Positions 61,262 through 64,000 of a stretch of DNA of 64,000 nt are shown here, piece after piece. The stretch spans positions 15,239,092 through 15,303,091 of the forward strand of contig OY740777.1 of NCBI GenBank assembly GCA_963513935.1, read 5' to 3'. Position 1 is the stretch's first letter, and every line of letters begins with the position of its first letter. The stretch comes from Aphrophora alni (Eukaryota; Arthropoda; Insecta; Hemiptera; Aphrophoridae). A model generated the notes under the pieces. It ran no database searches, had not been told where the DNA came from, and worked only from the letters and a program-made list of their open reading frames with translations. Position numbers and translations under genes: made by a program.

Positions 61262-61948
61262 GCTTTCATCAATATTTCCCCTTTGTAAATATGTAATTAT
61301 TCTGTGAATTGTAAAGTAAGTTATTTATGTAGTAGAGATCGGACGATATTTTTGTTTGAATATTCAACAACGACACCGGTTTGTTAAAATTTCTTTCGGC
61401 AAGTTATATAAAACAATTGTTAATTGTAAATCAAAACAATAGTTATGGTTTTATTTGGACATAGAAATATTGCAGACGTTATTCATATAAAGTTACGTAC
61501 CCTATGTTAATTAGAAGTTTATTGTCGTAATTAATTCTATATAAAACAGGATTGGTTTTCCTTATTATTTAAAGGCTAAAAAAGTTTCGGTCATCATACA
61601 ATATAAAATATAATTTTTTAGCCCTCCAATACTCAAATAATATCAGGTCGGAAAAGACCAAGAGTTGGTCAAGAGAGACCTTATAGGAAATGTGAAAAGG
61701 ATGGATCTAACCCAAGATCTACATGAAACAGGGCGCAGATCTAAGTTGCCTCGTGGCTGCCAGACTCGTGCATACTATAGTGACCCATTTAGTGTTAAAA
61801 TAACTGATGACGAATTGTGAGGGATATTATAACGTATAGAATTGTTTTGATCTGTTAATTTCTTGCATGATATATTTGGAAACAAATTGAACTTTTAAGA
61901 AGATAAAATTTTTAAAAACAACGATTTTTCTTAAATTATACATTTATT
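61262..61948 (+). other. ALP 3' flank, including presumed 3' UTR
   Basis: AT-rich. A GC-richer segment at 61650-61800 (GGTCGGAAAAGACC, GGCTGCCAGACTCGTGC) may be a repeat fragment. No further exon seen. Confidence 0.45.
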
Positions 61949-61992
61949 ATTTCAAACGCGTTTCAACGACGATATCGTCATCTTCAGTGATG
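61949..61992 (-). ncRNA. Hammerhead-like motif in 3' flank
   Basis: Minus strand: TCA, core CTGAAGA, T, hairpin centred on GACGATATCGTC, GTT, GAA, palindrome ACGCGT, T as presumed cleavage base, then TGA pairing with TCA. The ACGCGT stem III is shared with the SINE copy at 6104-6151, but the hairpin is different. Confidence 0.45.
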
Positions 61993-64000
61993 AAACTACT
62001 ACTAATGTTATTGTTTGATTATTGTATCTCGTGAATTCAAAGATGTTGACATAAATACGTTTGATTTAACGAAATATTTATTTGAAATTGTGTGTCAGGT
62101 TTTACTTTTATTTGACACTAGGTTTCAATATTGTTCGAGTGTAATAATACGTAAATATTTCAAATACGCTATCTTTACAAAAACGGCTGTTCATTAACGG
62201 TGAAAAGGAAAAATCGGGCATAAGGCTGTTTAAAAGACCTAGTTTCTTAAAATCAACAATATCGATCATTTCAAATCGGAAGTAAAAAAATTATAACTGT
62301 TCAGAATTAGTGAAATATCCGCCATCATAAAAATCTCGGTACTATCTGCGCTGTGTACGCGTTTAAGGTACGATTGAAACACGTGTAAACCCTAAATTAA
62401 AACTATACTTTCTTAGATGGTTAATGTTTGATATTTGATTCGCAATTATAAAGAACTGAGATTTTTGGCGAAAAAAATAGTTTCTGTTGGTTTTAAAAAT
62501 TAGAAAGTTCTCCAATTATTTTACACCGTTTAATTTTTTATTTTATTATTATTTGAAAAAAAATAAGACACTTGGTTTCAGTTTAATATTGAATATTGGT
62601 TCTTTTAAATTCTATAATTTTTTTTTGAAAATTCAGTCTAATTCATGTGGTATTAATGAATGAATCTTTTCAAAAAATTAATGTTCGAAAAATCATCGTT
62701 TGGAGTTTGTGTTAGATTTATTATGTAAAAAGCTAATATTTAATTAAATCTACTACGGTGTAAAGCTGTAAAGGGCATGTTTTTGCCGTGCGTTGAGGTA
62801 AAATATCCATTTTAGCCTAAAGACTAGCCAGATTTTAGTACTGAGGAGACCATCAAGAAGCGTTCATTTTGAAAATAATCTGTAAGTTAAATCTTCTTAG
62901 AAGAAAATATGCTAAAAGTAGCTTTATGGTTTATGTTTATGTTCATATATAAAAGTCGGGAAAGTTATATGATGGGTCAAAACAATCTATGAAATATCTT
63001 CTTTTTGTCTGAATCCAAAAATTGGTTTTTGAGTTATTTCCATCTGTCGTCTGTGCGACAAGTTTTTGGCGACGATTTTGATTATTTTCTAAAAACATCG
63101 TTTAGAATTTGTGCAACGTTTTTGGAACCATTTAATGTGTAAACTACTTTTTAATAGTTGTATGTTTAACAAAAAAGTCATAGGAGTTTTCTATTTAGTA
63201 TAGTATTTTGTATATATAACAGTTTTAGAACTAATTATTGTAACATTCATTTGAAGTGATTCAGTCAATATTAGGAATGTTTTTCAGTGATTTGACCTAG
63301 AGTAAAGACCCTTCACCCTTAATAATATGATTAATATAGTTTTCTATCTACATATATCATTATTAAAAGTTGGAGTGCATTCAAAATTTTAAAACTTTAA
63401 TGTCAATAACATATAACTTGGTAATAAATCCCTATTGTTAAAGGTTAATGGAACTTATTATTAAGGTAAAACTGAAGGATTGACCTTTCAAAAAATTAGT
63501 TCACATAGTTTTATGCAGTAAAAAAGATGATTAATTGCAAAGGTTAAACAAGGTGTTCAGAAAGTTCTTTAATAGATTAAAATTATTTAAACTTGTAAAG
63601 TTAATTTTCTGAAATGTTATTAATAGTATTTGGTTGGGAAATAACAATTTCTGGCGTAGCTTGTATATTTATCTCTCCCTTTGAAATTGTGAATGTGTAA
63701 ACAAATCAAAATTTCCACGGAGAATTAATTTTAAAAGTCCAATATAGTAAAAGAAAACTATCAAATAGAATATCTTATCGTCACCCTAGAGAAATAGTTA
63801 TAACTTATATACATATTTTTAATACTTTTATAAAAGTAATAAATAGGAAAAATAATTAATTATACATCATTAACCTCGTATAATTACTTCCTTTTGATTA
63901 ACGTAATTCCAAAGTGTTTAATTTACGTAAAACACTGTTTAAAAAATAAATTTGAGACAAATTAATCTTACTTTTACGTAGTTACAAATCACTATATAAT
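61993..64000. other. AT-rich sequence without a recognised gene
   Basis: Segments such as TGAATCCAAAAATTGG with CATCTGTCGTCTGTGCGACA near 63010-63060 resemble the repeat at 35455. The open frame 62015-62197 is not supported. Confidence 0.5.

Overview
This is a eukaryotic, AT-rich, repeat-dense window that carries one recognisable host gene: the 3' part of an insect-type membrane-bound alkaline phosphatase (ALP). Eight exons lie on the + strand between 22779 and 61261. Together they encode 547 residues with every metal-binding and catalytic residue I could place, plus a hydrophobic GPI-anchor-type tail. Large transposon-filled introns, CR1/I-type non-LTR retrotransposons, Penelope-like elements and short TTAGG arrays point to an insect. 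A hemipteran such as a leafhopper is my best guess, from general feel only. The first exon(s), with the signal peptide, are not visible here and may lie upstream of the window.

Layout. 1-22778: no gene, but repeats: a Penelope-like element with 340-bp inverted arms (4254-5871), a tRNA-derived SINE (6104-6345), a GA/TC microsatellite (6532-6866), long inverted-repeat pairs (8090-11260, 17090-18045), a 1-kb polypyrimidine block (15021-16020), a palindromic MITE (19489-20055) and a 152-bp tandem triplet (20824-21275). 22779-61261: the ALP gene. Intron 2 holds a 2.7-kb inverted-repeat element. Intron 3 holds a compact element built as a tandem dimer. Intron 4 (16.2 kb) holds a nearly full-length but broken non-LTR retrotransposon (35891-40895) with an unusually long 40-bp target duplication, a decayed cluster of two Ulp1-like protease domains and a Pif1-like helicase end (45470-47098), and a 5'-truncated LINE with a perfect 11-bp target duplication (48005-48608). 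Intron 5 holds a decayed (TAA)n-tailed LINE end. 61262-64000: 3' flank.

The most interesting signal runs across the repeats. A hammerhead-ribozyme-like core (CTGAWGA, one extra T, a 4-6 bp hairpin, GAA, a short self-complementary stem, then a possible cleavage position and a short outer helix) recurs at about nine places in at least five repeats of different sequence: both arms of the Penelope-like element, the tRNA-SINE, a foldback element, the intron-3 dimer and its inverted relative in intron 5, and two solitary sites. Helix sequences differ between families while pairing is largely kept, as expected if the fold was selected. Hammerhead motifs are known in Penelope-like elements, retrozymes and some SINE-like retroposons. 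The shared extra T next to stem II and the spread over unrelated repeats in one locus are worth testing.
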